DNA of 64,000 nucleotides from Schizosaccharomyces osmophilus (Eukaryota; Ascomycota; Schizosaccharomycetes; Schizosaccharomycetales; Schizosaccharomycetaceae), in contig NC_079239.1 of NCBI RefSeq assembly GCF_027921745.1, forward strand, positions 2,817,501 through 2,881,500, written 5' to 3'. The translations under genes were made by a program, and so were the position numbers. Of the stretch, positions 1 through 8,988 are shown piece by piece. Within the stretch, counting starts at the first letter, position 1. Every line of letters begins with the position of its first letter. Under the pieces are notes generated by a model. The model searched no databases, had not been told where the DNA came from, and worked only from the letters and a program-made list of their open reading frames with translations.

Positions 1-313
1 GACTCTTTTGGATTATACTATTACGAAAAATCGCAATGAGGACTGTGACCAGTCAGTGACATAATGTCGCTGCTTTTATGAATGAGACATGCGAAAAGCC
101 ATTACCAAGATTTTTTCAAACTCGCATCTTTGGTTTTAAGGGAACACTCGTGTTGTAAGATTAGTTTGCGTTTTAAGCAAGGTCCAATTCCTTTTTCTGA
201 CAGATCTGTGAAGAGCGGAACCAGTTCCTACGGACTTTTCTTGGTGATTCTAGTTGATTTCATTTAGAGTGTAAAAGTCAGTATCATTTTGGGCTCTATT
301 TGCCATTGTAAAT
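1..313. other. upstream region of the wtf gene
   Basis: No gene is recognised here. A 61-codon open frame from 82 has no family resemblance. The stretch presumably holds the antidote promoter of the wtf gene that starts at 314, but I see no clear TATA or forkhead site in it. Confidence 0.4.
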
Positions 314-1407
314 ATGAAAAACAAATATACTCCTATTTCAGATTCTGATGACTCTTCCAAAACGCTCAATGATGAAAAGGCAGATAGTCAGTCGTCTCCT
401 TCAGATGGTACGCCTCCTCCGTATTCAGGTAAGATTAGTTGAAATAGAAAGGAAAGGTTGATTTTTTGCGTGCTTTTTGAGCGGTTTTTGATGGAAGAAT
501 CATGCTTGTTTATTTATTTGTTGGGTTTGAGATGAATAACCTTGTCGATAAGTGTCAACAAACAGGGCGAATACCTCTATCCTTTTCACAAACAACGAAA
601 GAACAGTTACTAATACATCCATTAGCTTCAACCAAATTTATTGATCTCGAAATGGCTCCTGAAACAGAAGAAAGTTCTAAAAAGAAAAGATATCTGACGC
701 CTCGTGAATTAGCAATTGTTTTTGCTATTTTTATTGTATATAATGTATGCTTGATTATTGCGAGGGTCATTCTTCTTGTTTACGAAATTCCGTTTAATCA
801 GCTTGCCGTTTGGGTACTTTTTGGCGTTTGGTGCGCTCTATTTCTGTCATTGACAATTGGTAAGAAACTAATTTCAGGATTTTTAATGACTCACTAACTA
901 TTAGCAATGACTCAAATGCCTAAAGAATGGTTCACGCAGGCCAAAAAAGGGCTCACGCAAGCTGGAAGATTAACCAAAAACGTATTGTCAGCTATGTGTA
1001 TCTCAGTATTATGTGTGTGTTTTCTCGATGTCCTCGGTTTCACTGCGTATTATGCTGCAAAGAAGTTCACAGGATTTGAAAAGATAAACAACAATTTTTT
1101 CTATGCTGTTTGTTTTGTTAACTTTGTCTTGTTTCTTTATTTGACGAGTATGTCATACACCCGCGAAATATTCTAACTCTTCTAGTGAATGCAAATGCGC
1201 GTGAACTATTAAGATTAGTTCTCATCGATCTGAGAAACGGAATAGGAAACGCTGTGGATCGTATTTTAGGTATGTACACTTCGTAAATGCTTGCTATCGT
1301 TAGGGCTTTAATTAACCTATTTTAAAGATACAAATCGAGGAGAGCAAGTACCTCAGAACGAAGAAATCGAACTTCAGCCTCTTGCTGAGCAAAGCGCTGA
1401 AGTTTGA
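314..1407 (+). CDS. wtf: wtf-family poison-antidote meiotic driver
   Basis: Five exons are read: 314-428, 626-859, 905-1147, 1186-1269 and 1328-1407. They join in frame to 251 residues. All donors are GTA(A/T)G and the branch sites fit (TACTAAT, CTAAC). Exon 1 is hydrophilic, begins MKNKYTP as in S. pombe wtf antidotes, and ends in a PPPYS motif (residues 34-38). PY motifs in Wtf antidotes are known to recruit Rsp5-type ubiquitin ligases that send the protein to the vacuole. Exons 2 and 3 carry about four membrane segments (roughly residues 67-91, 98-116, 143-168, 180-196). Wtf genes make a long antidote and a short spore-killing poison from a second promoter in intron 1. Here a FLEX-like site lies at 554-564, and the next in-frame ATG is 652 (Met48), so a 204-residue poison without the PY motif is the likely short form. 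The gene looks intact. Neighbouring 5S rDNA is typical of wtf genes in S. octosporus relatives. Exon 2 start is the least certain boundary. Confidence 0.85.
554..564 (+). promoter_or_regulatory. FLEX-like forkhead site in wtf intron 1
   Basis: GTCAACAAACA differs at one position from the Mei4 FLEX core GTAAACAAACA. It lies inside intron 1, 88 bases before the in-frame ATG at 652. In other wtf drivers a FLEX element in intron 1 drives the meiotic poison transcript, so this is inferred to be the poison promoter element. Confidence 0.6.
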
Positions 1408-2145
1408 GTTTGAGTTATACCGAACCTGCTTTCATTCTTTATATTTCGCATCTTCTTTGGAAGCATTCATGTCAATTGCAGTCCATCAAGTTTCTGCATT
1501 CACATCCACCAAAGTAAGCATTATCTTAATATGATAGCTTTAATTGCTTTTCTTATTCGCTCTTTCATGAATCTGTTGATTCGTTTCACAGCATCGCTGT
1601 TTACGCATTGTTTATCTTCTTCGTGAATAGAACACCCTTTTTAATGATTATTTAATTATTCCGACGAAAACTCCATCGCAATTAATTATTGTTTAGCTCA
1701 ACACCGAGTCGTGTAATTGCATGTCTTATAATTGGCAAGGACGAAAGTGAGTTTCAACAGTAATTATTTTCATTCAGTATAGCAAGCACAAATCTTCAGA
1801 TCGAAAGATTCGACAGGTGTAGTTTAATTAATTAAATTATCGTTTATTTAGAGAGTCAAGTCAACGGACCATGAAAAATGTATAAGTAGAACCCAATTTA
1901 TATTAACATTTTCAACCCATAAACTCATACACTCAATCTGATGCTCCTGCGACCACAGTGTGAATCAATAGAAAAGAGTAAAAACAGTGTGTTTTCAAAT
2001 ATTATCCTTACAGTATGAAAGCATTCTCCATTCAACGTGACAAAACACACAGATAGAACTGAGCCGAATTGGATCTTGTAGTTCATCAAGCCAAATAAAA
2101 GACTGGATTATTATTGTATAGATATCTTTACAGACCATAACAAAC
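1408..2145. other. spacer between wtf and 5S rRNA gene
   Basis: AT-rich DNA with many stops in all frames. It should contain the wtf 3' end. I see no gene, tRNA or LTR in it. Confidence 0.5.
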
Positions 2146-2264
2146 GTCTACGGCCATACCTAGGCGAAAACACCAGTTCCCGTCCGATCACTGCAGTTAA
2201 GCGTCTGAGGGTCTCGTTAGTACTATGGTTGGAGACAACATGGGAATCCGGGATGCTGTAGGCT
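2146..2264 (+). rRNA. 5S ribosomal RNA
   Basis: The 119-base stretch starts GTCTACGGCCATACC and ends GCTGTAGGCT. By memory it is near identical to S. pombe 5S rRNA. It includes the internal control region (around GTTAAGCGTCTGAGGG) bound by TFIIIA, and a T6 tract at 2264-2269 is the expected RNA polymerase III terminator. 5S genes are scattered singly in fission yeasts. Its place 740 bases downstream of a wtf gene, on the same strand, is the wtf-5S association described for S. octosporus and close relatives. Confidence 0.95.
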
Positions 2265-2980
2265 TTTTTCTTGATGGATATTTTTAAAAATTTTATATAC
2301 ATCGACTACTTTCTGAATATACGCTTTGATAGTTGTACCTTCACAGGTAACAAGAAAGGAAAGGGACGGTCTAAATGAAACTGAAAAGGTTTACATGCTC
2401 TAAAACGAGCTTTCAAGATATTATTCAGTTTTTATTATAATAATTTATATATGTAATTACGAATGCACCGATCGTTTTTCATGAATCAGTGTGCTATGTG
2501 CTACGTTGGATTAATCATACCCACTTGCTCTAAATCTAGCATGGCAGGGCATCACACTCGCATTGATATATTTACCATTATCAATTCATGAAAAAACAAT
2601 TTCTTCAAATTCAAGGTCAATTGAATACTAAATTTAGGTAGACGCTAAGAAAAGGCAAGGAAATAAATATTCATTAAGTACATCATACGTAGGAATGGTC
2701 TTTCTTTCCACCTTCCTTTACTTTCGAGAAAACTTCATTTTCTGAAAACGAACGAGTTTACAGGAATTTTTGTAGTTTATAACGCGAAATACTCAATAAT
2801 TAGTTGTTGGGTATCATTCATCTTAAATGTCAAGCTGTAAACGGTTGATGAGTAGCAACTGAAAGCGGTTGACATCGGGACAAAATTAAGTTTTAAATCC
2901 ATTGCTTAGTCATTAAGAAAAATTAGTTGTTAGATATGAGCTATCAATTTCAATATCCTTCTTTCTTGTAAATGATTGTT
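2265..2980. other. spacer downstream of 5S
   Basis: AT-rich sequence without a supported gene. A short imperfect repeat starting AATTAGTTGTT occurs at about 2799 and 2924. Nothing else stands out. Confidence 0.45.
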
Positions 2981-4369
2981 TCATTCTGCCATAGACGCCA
3001 TACATAGCAGGGAATCAAAACTTCTATTCTGTAGCGGATCGTCCAATATACGTATTTCGCTATTCCAAAGGTAACTGAAAAACGGAAAGGCAATATTGAG
3101 ACGGTAGACAATTACGCAGGCACAGAAAAAAAACAAGGTGATCGTAGCAACGCAGTAAAACAGAGAGTTTTGCCAACCTAAAGGAATGTTTCAACTTCAT
3201 GAAGGATGCCTGATACAAATGATAAATCGCTTACATCCAAATCAATATATTGCTAGAGTCATTCAAGAATTCATCGATCAAAGATATCAATGTTTCAACT
3301 ATCCAAAGCTTCCAATGGATAAATCAAAGAACGGCATGGCAGGCAGCAGAAACAAGTAAGATAATTGGACCCCCCCCCCCCCCCAAAAAAAAAAAAAACT
3401 AGATGTCTCTAAATGAGCGCCTCATTACAAACCAAAAAGCTACCTAAAACAGTACCAGACGTTCAGTAAACATACAAATGGGTCCTTGATACTCGAAAAC
3501 TAGCCAAGCGACGTCAAATTGAAACCGTTCGGTAATCGAAGATCTAGTCCACCTAAACAACAGAAGCGTTGAACGCAGAGCTAACAATGAGCAATAGCAG
3601 TCCATATTGTGCTGAGAAAATCGTAGTCCCTTGAGAAACCAACGCGTACATCCAGTAGATAGCAAGCAAAAGGAACACAAAGGTGAATAGTAAGGACCAT
3701 AGTAAGAAGTTCTTTTACGACTAGGGTGGATATTGTTTAAATTGAAGCCTAAATCAATATTTGCATATAAGTCTCGACTTACTGATCCATCCTTAGAGAG
3801 CGGTCTCAAAGCAAAACAAAAGTATCCTGAGTCTTTTCTTCGAACTGAAAAAAATAAATGGAAGGAAAGGTAAAGCTATGAACAGAACTACCATTATAAG
3901 GAAGTGGACCAGTTAAAGTATGTCGTTCATCACGCCGTGGGTATTGGGATATGGAAAAACTGCTGTACTCCTTGCCAAACCGAGAAAACCATTGCTTCGT
4001 CACTTGATTATTATCAAGTACTAATTCCCACTCTCTGGCATGAAAATAAGTGACAGCAACACCTGTATGTGAGCTGTCGAAGCTTTGGAATGCTAAACCA
4101 TTATACTTTGGATTTGTCTCACTGGCATTTACCCATGAACAATCGACTCTGGACTGGAAGTTATGATAATTGATATCGCATTACCAGCAGAAGAAAAAAG
4201 GACTTAAGAGACTAGGTTCCAGCTCAGCTGCAACCAATGTAAAAAATGTTCGCCAAACCAAAAAGAATAAATATCGCTTGCCGAATGGAGATTCCCATTC
4301 TGTTATTAAGATTGGCGAAAGGCAGGCTAGAATTAGCGAGAGTATAAGATGGATTAATCTCGTTTGCAA
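2981..4369 (-). pseudogene. decayed multi-pass membrane protein gene, GOST/PTM1-like
   Basis: On the minus strand, protein-like segments follow one another in different frames. About 4169-3900 gives a lumenal-type segment with DCSWVN, GVAVTYFHAREWELV and TLTGPLPYNG. About 3850-3795 gives DSGYFCFAL, which resembles the TGYYC motif before the first membrane helix in GOST (lung seven-transmembrane / PTM1) proteins. About 3695-3545 gives two strongly hydrophobic helices (FLLWSLLFTFVFLLLAIYWM and GLLLLIVSSAFNASVV). About 3175-2981 gives a further hydrophobic segment and a stop. The helices can be joined to the preceding segment only through a frameshift in an A run near 3710-3717, and further stops interrupt the middle. 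A signal-peptide-like stretch upstream (4260-4369) has no ATG. I therefore read it as a dead copy. The family call rests on faint similarity. An unusual many-intron gene is the alternative. Confidence 0.45.
3370..3398. repeat. C15-A14 double homopolymer
   Basis: Fifteen C bases run directly into fourteen A bases. It lies inside the decayed membrane protein region. Long C runs are rare in this AT-rich genome; the length may be affected by assembly error. Confidence 0.9.
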
Positions 4370-5033
4370 TTAGTCTTAGTTTTCCCACTCAATATGTTTT
4401 AGTTCCTATAGAATCACTTTATCTTTCGCCATTATTTTTGTAGAAAAACTAAAAAAAGGTGTTCTTATACATTGAAGGTAATGATTTGGCAGAAACAAGA
4501 CGTAAATACGTCAAAATCAATAGGTGTTTAAAGATGAAAAGGGTTTTACGACAACAAATAGAGGCGCTCGTCTTTTTCAAATTGCTTTGCAAAAGTCTTA
4601 TTTCATGAATGTGTAGAAAGACATTCGCAGTGTCCATGCGACCATGGAAATTATTGTAAGGAAAGAACATTGCCAAGATATTTGGTCAAACGAATGCAAT
4701 GAGAAAGTAACACGAATTGTGCCATTAGTCGAATCTTTCGGCCTCCAAACAATTCGACTTGGATTCTTAGGCTCACAAATGATTAAAAGTTCATTTTTAT
4801 TGAGCATTTGTTCTTGGACTGCATTTCATATTTTCATCCTTTCGTGATTCTCCTTTTTGTAAACTGTGCTTTTCATTAGTTTTACCTAAAAATTTACAAG
4901 GTGACTTTTTATTTTATGTTTATTAGCTTATGTGGTATACATAATCCTAACGGAACACTAACCAAGGCAGGAGACGAACAATGTACGCAGTTCTCAATTT
5001 TACTCGACGATTGTAACACTCACTCACTTAAGA
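4370..5033. other. spacer before the topoisomerase II-like ORF
   Basis: I searched this stretch for remains of the topoisomerase II ATPase or TOPRIM domains and saw none. Short overlapping open frames on both strands around 4600-4850 have no recognisable features. Confidence 0.4.
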
Positions 5034-6596
5034 ATGGCAGAAAATTTCCATTTCATTCCCTCTGTTATAGACGGTTTCAACCCAGATCAGCGAGAGGTAA
5101 TTCGTTACTGTTTAAAGAAGAATATTACTCGTTCAGTGAAGATACCCGATATTGCAAGTTATACATTATACGAGAATGGTTTGACCTATACTGAAGATAA
5201 TTATGAGTCCTTATTGCAGGCAATAATAAGCTTGGCTCAAGGTTTTGTTGGAAGTAATAACATCAATCTTTTAATGCATGTTTCCGAGGTTGGCAACCGT
5301 TTTGACCCCAAGGTTCCGAACACAATACAAGGGGAAGCTACAGCATATTATCTTTGGACCCTTCTTTCTCCTATAGCTAGGAAGTTATTCAGACCGGAAG
5401 ACGATCCTTTAGTCACTTATCAGAGGGAGGGAGATCAGCTGGACAAGTCTGACTTTTACGTACCGATATTGCCAATGATTCTTATTAACGGCGCAGAGGC
5501 ATTTGAAGCGGGTTGGTCTACCTGCATTCCAAACTTTAGCCCTAAAGATGTTGTTGCTAACTTGAGACGGCTTTTGAACAATGAACCTTTGCTGGACATG
5601 TCTCCTTGGTACCAAGGATTTCATGGTAGTATAGAAAAAGTGGCTTCGAAAGAATACAGTATGAATGGTATAATCAAACAAATAAACGAATCAAAAGTGG
5701 AAATAACAGAACTGCCTGTCCAAATGTGGATTCGAGACATGAAGCAATTCTTAGAAGAAGGAAAGACAGGAAGTGATATAGTCCAGCCATTCATCAAAGA
5801 ATACGAAGAATACCATGATTTGAGGTTTGACATGAATAGTGTACACTTCCAAGTAACCCTGACCGAAAAAGGAATGAGAGAAGCTTTGGCCGAATCCTTG
5901 GAATCTAAATTCAGATTAGTCCGCATTCAGACTATCAGCAATATGGTGGCATTGGATTCATCAGGGAGAATAAAAAAATACGATTCCGTTGAAGAAATTC
6001 TATATGAATTTCTTCGAGTTCGTTTAGAGACCTATCAAAGACGAAAAGGATATCTCATTGCTGAATTAGAAAGTCGCTATAACGTATTATTCAATAAGGC
6101 GAGATTTATTCAAATGATTACGGGAAATGAACTTATGATTTGGCAAAAGAAAAGAAGCACGCTTATAGTCGAACTCCGTGAAAAAGGGTTTCAGTCGATT
6201 TCAAAATCTGATTCTAAGAAGAATCGCGAAGCTAAGAAAGTAGTTAAGCGGGCTCGAGAGGATGGCAAAGATCCAATTGAATCGCTCGAGGATTTCTCTA
6301 GTGGTTTTGATTATCTTTTATCCATGCCAACCTGGTCCTTTACTTATGAGAAATATTCAGGGCTCTTGAAGAGAAGGGATGATATTGAGCGAGAGATTGA
6401 GTCTTTGAAAAATTTGGATATTAAAGAGCTATACTTGAAAGAATTAGAGGAATTTGAATGTGCGTGGAATAAGATGGATGAACTAAATCACAAAAATAGT
6501 TTGGGTGATTTTTGCCCTTGTAAAAAGTGTCGACAAAAGGAATGGAAGAGATTTAAGAGCGAACAGTTTCGATGGCCGAGTCGTTGGCAGCGGTGA
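5034..6596 (+). CDS. topoisomerase II C-terminal-half paralog, probably not catalytic
   Basis: An uninterrupted 520-residue ORF aligns with the breakage-reunion (GyrA-like) half of eukaryotic Top2. It begins exactly where the conserved IPSVIDG segment should be (residues 8-14) and runs through VGSNNINLL (72-80), YVPILPMIL (142-150), NGAE/GWST (152-163), KVEITELP, SNMVA and KKYDSVEEIL to the coiled tower region. The ATPase, transducer and TOPRIM domains are absent. Key motifs have changed: the usual DGFKPGQRK reads DGFNPDQRE, the PNGxFGTR loop is lost, GIGTGWST reads AFEAGWST, and the Arg before the catalytic Tyr is Tyr (Tyr105-Tyr106, with Tyr106 in the catalytic position). A CPCKKC cluster (Cys494, 496, 499) near the end is not a Top2 feature. 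The open frame has survived far beyond chance, which suggests selection or recent origin. A DNA-binding or Top2-interfering role is speculation. Confidence 0.8.
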   Translation: MAENFHFIPSVIDGFNPDQREVIRYCLKKNITRSVKIPDIASYTLYENGLTYTEDNYESLLQAIISLAQGFVGSNNINLLMHVSEVGNRFDPKVPNTIQGEATAYYLWTLLSPIARKLFRPEDDPLVTYQREGDQLDKSDFYVPILPMILINGAEAFEAGWSTCIPNFSPKDVVANLRRLLNNEPLLDMSPWYQGFHGSIEKVASKEYSMNGIIKQINESKVEITELPVQMWIRDMKQFLEEGKTGSDIVQPFIKEYEEYHDLRFDMNSVHFQVTLTEKGMREALAESLESKFRLVRIQTISNMVALDSSGRIKKYDSVEEILYEFLRVRLETYQRRKGYLIAELESRYNVLFNKARFIQMITGNELMIWQKKRSTLIVELREKGFQSISKSDSKKNREAKKVVKRAREDGKDPIESLEDFSSGFDYLLSMPTWSFTYEKYSGLLKRRDDIEREIESLKNLDIKELYLKELEEFECAWNKMDELNHKNSLGDFCPCKKCRQKEWKRFKSEQFRWPSRWQR

Positions 6597-7125
6597 AATT
6601 TGACTAGGTGAAATCTGAAAAAGGAAATGATGAAACAGATGAACTTAAAAGGCTTCCAAATAAAAGAAAGTTTGGAAGCAAAACATTTGACAAAGGCATA
6701 AGGCATTCTCGAGTAAAGGACTTACTCCTCACGTTTCCTCTAGACAGCAAGAAACAGCGTGCCTCGTTCATCATTAGTTTTCAACTCTGGCAAATAGTAA
6801 TGAATGTATCGTTTTGTAAAGCTATTTTCTAGTAAGCATTTAGCCAAACTTCATGGTGTATATACTTCATTGGAACCAAAACTTTCTTAGTTATGAAGGA
6901 AGAGAGAAAATTAATATTTCTTAGTTTTTCCTTCTGAATAACGAAAAACAAAAAACGTTTTCAACTGGCTTTGATAAATTAACACTTGACTATTCGAAAA
7001 ACGCGTGCGGAAACAAATCTTTTGATATGCCAACATTACAACAAAAGGATTTCCATTATATTTTAAAATTCTTTGGTTTCTCAACTCGTAAAACAAAAGG
7101 ATTTCTTCTGATTTCGCGTCCTTAA

Positions 7126-7135
7126 GTTTGTTTAC
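7126..7135 (-). promoter_or_regulatory. forkhead/FLEX-type motif
   Basis: GTTTGTTTAC, the reverse complement of GTAAACAAAC. It faces away from the copy at 7305-7315. Mei4 and other forkhead factors bind this core. Confidence 0.4.
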
Positions 7136-7304
7136 ATTCTTACCCTATAAACAAATACTATAAATGAAAACAAACGCAGCATAAATACGGGAAATAATAC
7201 ATAGATTAGCTTTTATGTTCAAAAAGAAATCAGTAAACCAATCTTTAATGTATGCTGTTTTCCTATATGCACTCTGATTTCGTTTGTTTATATCTGATAT
7301 TGGA

Positions 7305-7315
7305 TGTAAACAAAC
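7305..7315 (+). promoter_or_regulatory. FLEX-type forkhead motif upstream of small ORF
   Basis: GTAAACAAACC matches the Mei4 FLEX core at 10 of 11 positions. It lies 78 bases before the ATG at 7393, so the small gene there may be a meiotic Mei4 target. That is inference from position only. Confidence 0.45.
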
Positions 7316-7392
7316 CCATTCTTCTCCCATCTATAAGCTCTTGGGCAACTCAGCAAAATTATCAATTTCTTTTAATAAAATCTGTCATTATC

Positions 7393-7665
7393 ATGCAGAG
7401 TTTTGTCCCGCAAACGTATATGAAACTTGCTTTTCAGCTTCATCCTGATTTGGACGAAAGAGATTGCCTAGCAGTACAAGCCATGGTGCAACTGGTTTCC
7501 TGTTGGAGACAAAATAAGATTCAATCTGAAATTTACTACAATCAACATTCCATGAAAAAAAATCCTGCTCGCTGTGAAGTATATCTGAGACGTCGCTTTC
7601 GAAGCAGAAAGTCCCAAATTCAGCATTTAAAAAAACAAACTTTCAAACCAAACCATCTTCCTTAA
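7393..7665 (+). CDS. hypothetical small basic protein
   Basis: A 90-residue ORF starts MQSFVPQTYMKL. I prefer ATG 7393 because the in-frame ATG at 7252 would put the FLEX motif at 7305 inside the coding part. The middle has a helical LDERDCLAVQAMVQLVSCWRQ segment. The C-terminal half is strongly basic (RCEVYLRRRFRSRKSQ). No family is recognised. The forkhead motifs upstream hint at meiotic expression. It may equally be a chance frame. Confidence 0.4.
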   Translation: MQSFVPQTYMKLAFQLHPDLDERDCLAVQAMVQLVSCWRQNKIQSEIYYNQHSMKKNPARCEVYLRRRFRSRKSQIQHLKKQTFKPNHLP

Positions 7666-8071
7666 ATTGTCTCAGTCCCCTAAAACAATCAAATCCCTTA
7701 TGAGCAATGCTTAATGCCTTCTTCTAATGGTAAACAAAATTAACATTCACGACCTTTCTTTGATCATCATCATGTCTCCCTAATTCGAATAATAACGATG
7801 ATCTTTCATGTTCATTACTTTTGGAAAAAGACCCTACTTGTCAGTATTCCTTCGTTCTCTTGTTGATTCCGAATCGTGCAGTTCATTTCCTCCTTTCACT
7901 ATTATTTATTGCTATATTCTTTCTTTCTTTTACAAACTTCATTATTAATCTTTTTTTTCTTCTTTGTTTCAATTCTCAAACTCAGTCTGCTTTTGATTCT
8001 ACTTCTTGAAAGCTCCGTTCGTTTCCTACCAAATCCATTAAGCCTACCAATACCTTTCTTCCGGCCCGAAA
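7666..8071. other. T-rich leader of the next gene
   Basis: Pyrimidine-rich DNA with long TTTCTT stretches from about 7890 to 7990, probably promoter and 5' leader of the gene at 8072. No other feature is seen. Confidence 0.4.
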
Positions 8072-8480
8072 ATGTCAAAAACAAGAGCCCAATCTGCTTT
8101 AGAAAAGCTAATTCAATCTCAGAGAGATCCTCAATCACAGAAAGAGGGCTATTTTCAACAGAAACGACTTGCAAAGAAGGAACGTGCTTTTGAACCCGAA
8201 AAAATTGCTCTAGAGGAAAAACGGAAACAAGAAGAGAAGCAATCAGAAGTTCTTAAATATTTAAAGAGAACCATGCGAGTTGAAGATGCCGAGAAAGCTG
8301 TCCATGATATGGTAAGTCTTTTTTTTTTTTTTTTGGAATCGGAATGAGAAGGGAACGAAAGAACTAATAGATTTCTAGATATCCAAAAAGAATGAATCAA
8401 ACAAGAAGAGAAAAAGAAAAGAGAAAAAGATAAATGACGACGATTACGGCGTCTTCGAAGATGACGGCCTTGTTCTATAA
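8072..8480 (+). CDS. small conserved-looking charged protein, one intron
   Basis: Exon 1 is 8072-8311 and exon 2 is 8379-8480. The intron has donor GTAAGT, branch CTAAT and acceptor CTAG, and joins in phase 0 to a 113-residue protein. It begins MSKTRAQSALEKLIQSQRD, has a long charged helix or coiled coil rich in K, E and Q (about residues 25-75), a lysine/arginine block just after the splice site (KKRKRKEKK, a likely nuclear or nucleolar signal), and an acidic end DDDYGVFEDDGLVL. The shape suits a small ribosome-biogenesis or RNA-binding factor, but I do not recognise the family. The intron signals and clean join are the main support that the gene is real. Confidence 0.7.
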
Positions 8481-8988
8481 TGCACCGTTTCTTGAGCGTC
8501 ATTGATGTTGATTTTCTTTTTCTTCATACATATTCATTTTTTATTTATAATCAGGTAAAAGGGTTGTCTAGGAATATTATCTTTGCACATAATTGCTTGT
8601 ACGTATTAATGGTAATATATTCCACACCTGGGTTTATTTGTAGCCAAGATCATGAAGCGGAAAACAATTACCTGAAAAACTTTCTCTTTCAATAGTTGGT
8701 TAGTACAATTACTGTTTTGCTTACGGTACTATTGTCCGTCCATTACCAAATGAAATACACAAAGTGGGTAAACTGGAAAAGATTTGGAAATTTATACAAA
8801 TTATCCTACTATTTTATAAGAGAAGGGAGTAAAGATAGAAATTCAGATAAAAATAAGGATACAACCATTCAGTGAAACCTTTTTTCGAGTCGAATTGGCA
8901 TTTTTAATTTGAAAAGGAATCTGAAAAGGAACGTTATCGTATCACATGAAGGTTGTACGAGGCAAAGAAATTGTCATAAAGGCCAGAC
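8481..8988. other. convergent 3' spacer
   Basis: Space between the 3' ends of the gene at 8072 and por1. It should hold both polyadenylation regions. No gene is seen. Confidence 0.5.

Larger units (their letters stand above)
6597..7392. other. spacer with paired forkhead motifs
   Basis: No gene is supported. A 74-codon basic ORF at 6608-6832 follows the topoisomerase II-like stop and could be a remnant of its tail, but I could not join it by a credible intron. Two forkhead-type motifs in opposite orientation occur at 7126-7135 and 7305-7315. Confidence 0.4.

Noticed and set aside
502-625. wtf poison beginning at ATG 502 or 532
   Set aside because: Both ATGs lie upstream of the FLEX-like site at 554-564, so a transcript started from that site would miss them; ATG 652 fits better. 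Kept only as a possible intron-retained form.
555-770. Minus-strand ORF across wtf exon 2
   Set aside because: Shadow of the wtf reading frame on the other strand.
2111-2302. Minus-strand ORF across the 5S gene
   Set aside because: It lies on the antisense of 5S rRNA and has no protein features.
1408-3360. Solo LTR of a Tf-type element around the 5S gene
   Set aside because: I found no paired TG...CA ends, primer-binding site or flanking short duplication by eye.
6608-6832. 74-codon ORF as a last exon of the topoisomerase II-like gene
   Set aside because: The only splice join would need an intron of about 25 bases, too short for this genus.
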